Position numbers and translations under genes: made by a program. Below, in pieces: positions 3,732 to 5,181 of a stretch of DNA of 5,181 bases (within the stretch, counting starts at the first letter, position 1; each line of letters opens with the position of its first letter). Under the pieces are notes generated by a model, which was not told the DNA's origin, searched no databases, and worked only from the letters and a program-made list of their open reading frames with translations. Source of the DNA: Candidatus Binatia bacterium (GTDB lineage: Bacteria; Desulfobacterota_B; Binatia; UBA9968). The stretch lies in the NCBI GenBank assembly GCA_025922795.1, contig JAICHC010000264.1, positions 1 through 5,181 of the forward strand, written 5' to 3'.

Positions 3732-5181
3732 CTATAAGCGATTCTCTGGCTCCCGGGTCACCTCGCGCGGATCCTTGTCTTCGCGTAGTCCAACGAACGC
3801 GGCACCGCGCAGATGGCCATCGGGAGTCCACTCGGTAAACTCAATTTGAGCAACAAGTTCCGGTTCGAGCCAGCGGCAATTTTTCATTTCTTCACCCGTG
3901 AGTGCCCACTGCGTTCTTTTCTTCTCCGGGAGATTCGCGAAAGGGCATTCCGTCGTCTCCAGCGGCTTGAGTTTCGTGAAAACTTCGCGGCGCAGTCGAG
4001 GCACAAAGCCGTTCCTGACCTTCGCTACGAAATAAAGTTTGTCCTCGTGATATTCACCGATAATCAGCGCGTCGAAAGGACTTCCCGGAGTGTAGCCGCC
4101 GATCACAAACTCCTGTGAACGGTTCAGCTTGTACTTGACCCAGGCGCCGCTCCGTCTCCCCGACTCATAAGACGAGTCCTTGCGCTTGGCGAGGACCCCC
4201 TCGAAGCCGAGCTCTTGGGCGCCGCGCAACAGCTCGTCGGGGTCAACGTCGAAATTCTCCGATAAGCGAATGGATTCATCGAAGGAGGCGAGCGCTGCGG
4301 CGAGCAGGGCGCGCCGCTCGGTGAGTTTCAACGCGAAAAGACTCCGACCCCGGTAAATCAGCAAATCGAAGGCGTAAAAGCGAATCGCGCCGGCTTTGGA
4401 GCGGTGGTGCTGAAGCAAATTGAACGACGCGCGGCCGCGTTCGTCCAGGGCGACGACTTCGCCGTCAAGGAGGGTATCGGGCGGAAGGCCGTCGCAGGCT
4501 TGGGCGATAGTCGGGAAATCTCTGGTAAATAAGTTGCCGCGGCGGGACCATAGGGTTACACCGCGGGAGTCTTTCCCCGCGAGGCAGCGGTAGCCGTCGA
4601 GCTTCACTTCGTAGAGCCATTGATCCGTTGCTTTCGGAAGCTCGCTCACCGATTTCGCGAGCATGGGCTCGACAAATTTGACCCGCGCTTTGGGTAGCGA
4701 TTCGAGATCGACAAGCGGTTCTTCGATCGTTGAAGCTGTTTCGGAATTATTTCTATTGCTGTGCCAGACGGCGTCCTGGGCTTTGGCGATTTGTTCCATC
4801 GAGCGGCTGGTCAATGCGGATGAATCGTCTTTTTTGTCGGAGAGCCGCTCCATGGGGCTCCCGCCCTTGATCAGCAACCAGGCGTTGTCCTTGCCGTCGC
4901 GGTCCTTGCCCTTGACGAGAATCCATTCTCCGTTGAGTTTCTTGCCGTGAAAAACAACGTGAAGCTTTCCCTGCCAATAGTTTCCATCAATGACCTCGTA
5001 GGTGCCGATGTCCCAGACCATGACCGTGCCGCCGCCGTATTCTCCCTTGGGAATCACGCCTTCGAATCTTGCATAGTCCAGCGGATGGTCTTCGACCGCC
5101 ATGGCGAGCCGTTTTTCATGGAGATCATAGGGTGGTCCTTTTGGCACGGCCCACGATTTTAGCGTGCCATCCATCTCGAGA
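3732..5181 (-). CDS. ligD: ATP-dependent DNA ligase LigD (phosphoesterase and ligase domains), 5' end outside window
   Basis: This is the end-processing and sealing enzyme of bacterial non-homologous end joining, working with Ku. The visible frame opens at the edge with LEMDGTLKSWAVPKGP, the middle of the 3'-phosphoesterase domain. The Met at 5174 is therefore internal and the gene starts beyond 5181. Counting that Met as 1, the phosphoesterase part (to about 108) keeps Lys12, Arg22, His30 and Tyr34 of the active site. The HxxxxxHxDxR catalytic motif must lie just outside the window. A low-complexity linker (113-152) leads to the ligase core: adenylated Lys191 in EVKLDGYR, SRRG 210-213, LLDGEVVALD 235-244, YAFDLL 267-272, EGVLAKR 325-331 and WVKYK 345-349. 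The OB-fold (about 353-480) ends at the C-terminus. No primase/polymerase domain follows, so it is either N-terminal as in mycobacteria, a separate gene, or absent. The region is visibly richer in G+C than the left half. Confidence 0.96.
   Translation of the reverse strand, partial: LEMDGTLKSWAVPKGPPYDLHEKRLAMAVEDHPLDYARFEGVIPKGEYGGGTVMVWDIGTYEVIDGNYWQGKLHVVFHGKKLNGEWILVKGKDRDGKDNAWLLIKGGSPMERLSDKKDDSSALTSRSMEQIAKAQDAVWHSNRNNSETASTIEEPLVDLESLPKARVKFVEPMLAKSVSELPKATDQWLYEVKLDGYRCLAGKDSRGVTLWSRRGNLFTRDFPTIAQACDGLPPDTLLDGEVVALDERGRASFNLLQHHRSKAGAIRFYAFDLLIYRGRSLFALKLTERRALLAAALASFDESIRLSENFDVDPDELLRGAQELGFEGVLAKRKDSSYESGRRSGAWVKYKLNRSQEFVIGGYTPGSPFDALIIGEYHEDKLYFVAKVRNGFVPRLRREVFTKLKPLETTECPFANLPEKKRTQWALTGEEMKNCRWLEPELVAQIEFTEWTPDGHLRGAAFVGLREDKDPREVTREPENRL

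Noticed and set aside
3813..5162. Several frames within ligD on both strands
   Set aside because: All lie inside the well-supported ligase frame and have shadow-type composition.

Overview
The window is bacterial chromosomal DNA. Every gene I can support lies on the minus strand, so the window reads from right to left. The gene content is a LigD-type NHEJ ligase, a small holin-family membrane protein, an exported DsbA-like oxidoreductase behind a coiled coil, a NarL/LuxR-type regulator and a large-type secreted protein. This suggests a free-living Gram-negative soil or sediment bacterium. Acidobacteriota or a neighbouring phylum is my guess from gene style, not something the sequence proves. 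I see no transposase, integrase, CRISPR array, rRNA or tRNA.

Layout, right to left. (1) 5181-3732: the 3'-phosphoesterase and ATP-dependent ligase domains of a DNA ligase D, open at the right edge. (2) 3706-3446: an 86-residue two-helix membrane protein, 25 nt after ligD and with its own ribosome binding site, so probably cotranscribed. (3) 3445-2561: about 885 nt with no convincing gene. Its left end forms an unusual leader for the next gene, with a short upstream reading frame that has a good Shine-Dalgarno sequence, and three copies of a heptamer touching the start codon. (4) 2560-1844: a NarL/FixJ-type response regulator whose receiver lacks the usual N-terminal acidic pair. (5) 1813-1040: a secreted DsbA-like protein 30 nt downstream, probably in the same operon. 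A one-base loss in an A run cuts off its last helix, which remains readable in the next frame to 1017. (6) 1016-484: a 533-nt gap with a nested potential stem structure just past dsbA. (7) 483-1: the N-terminal 161 codons of a secreted protein of unknown function, running off the left edge.

How the genes may work together: ligD belongs to Ku-dependent double-strand break repair. Ku is not in the window and would be expected nearby. The regulator and the oxidoreductase form a second unit, perhaps an envelope or redox response. The partial secreted protein is a plausible disulfide-bonded client because it is exported and has several cysteines, but that link is inference. No complete new system is evident. 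The most unusual points are the regulator leader, the dsbA frameshift and the folded element at 901-995.
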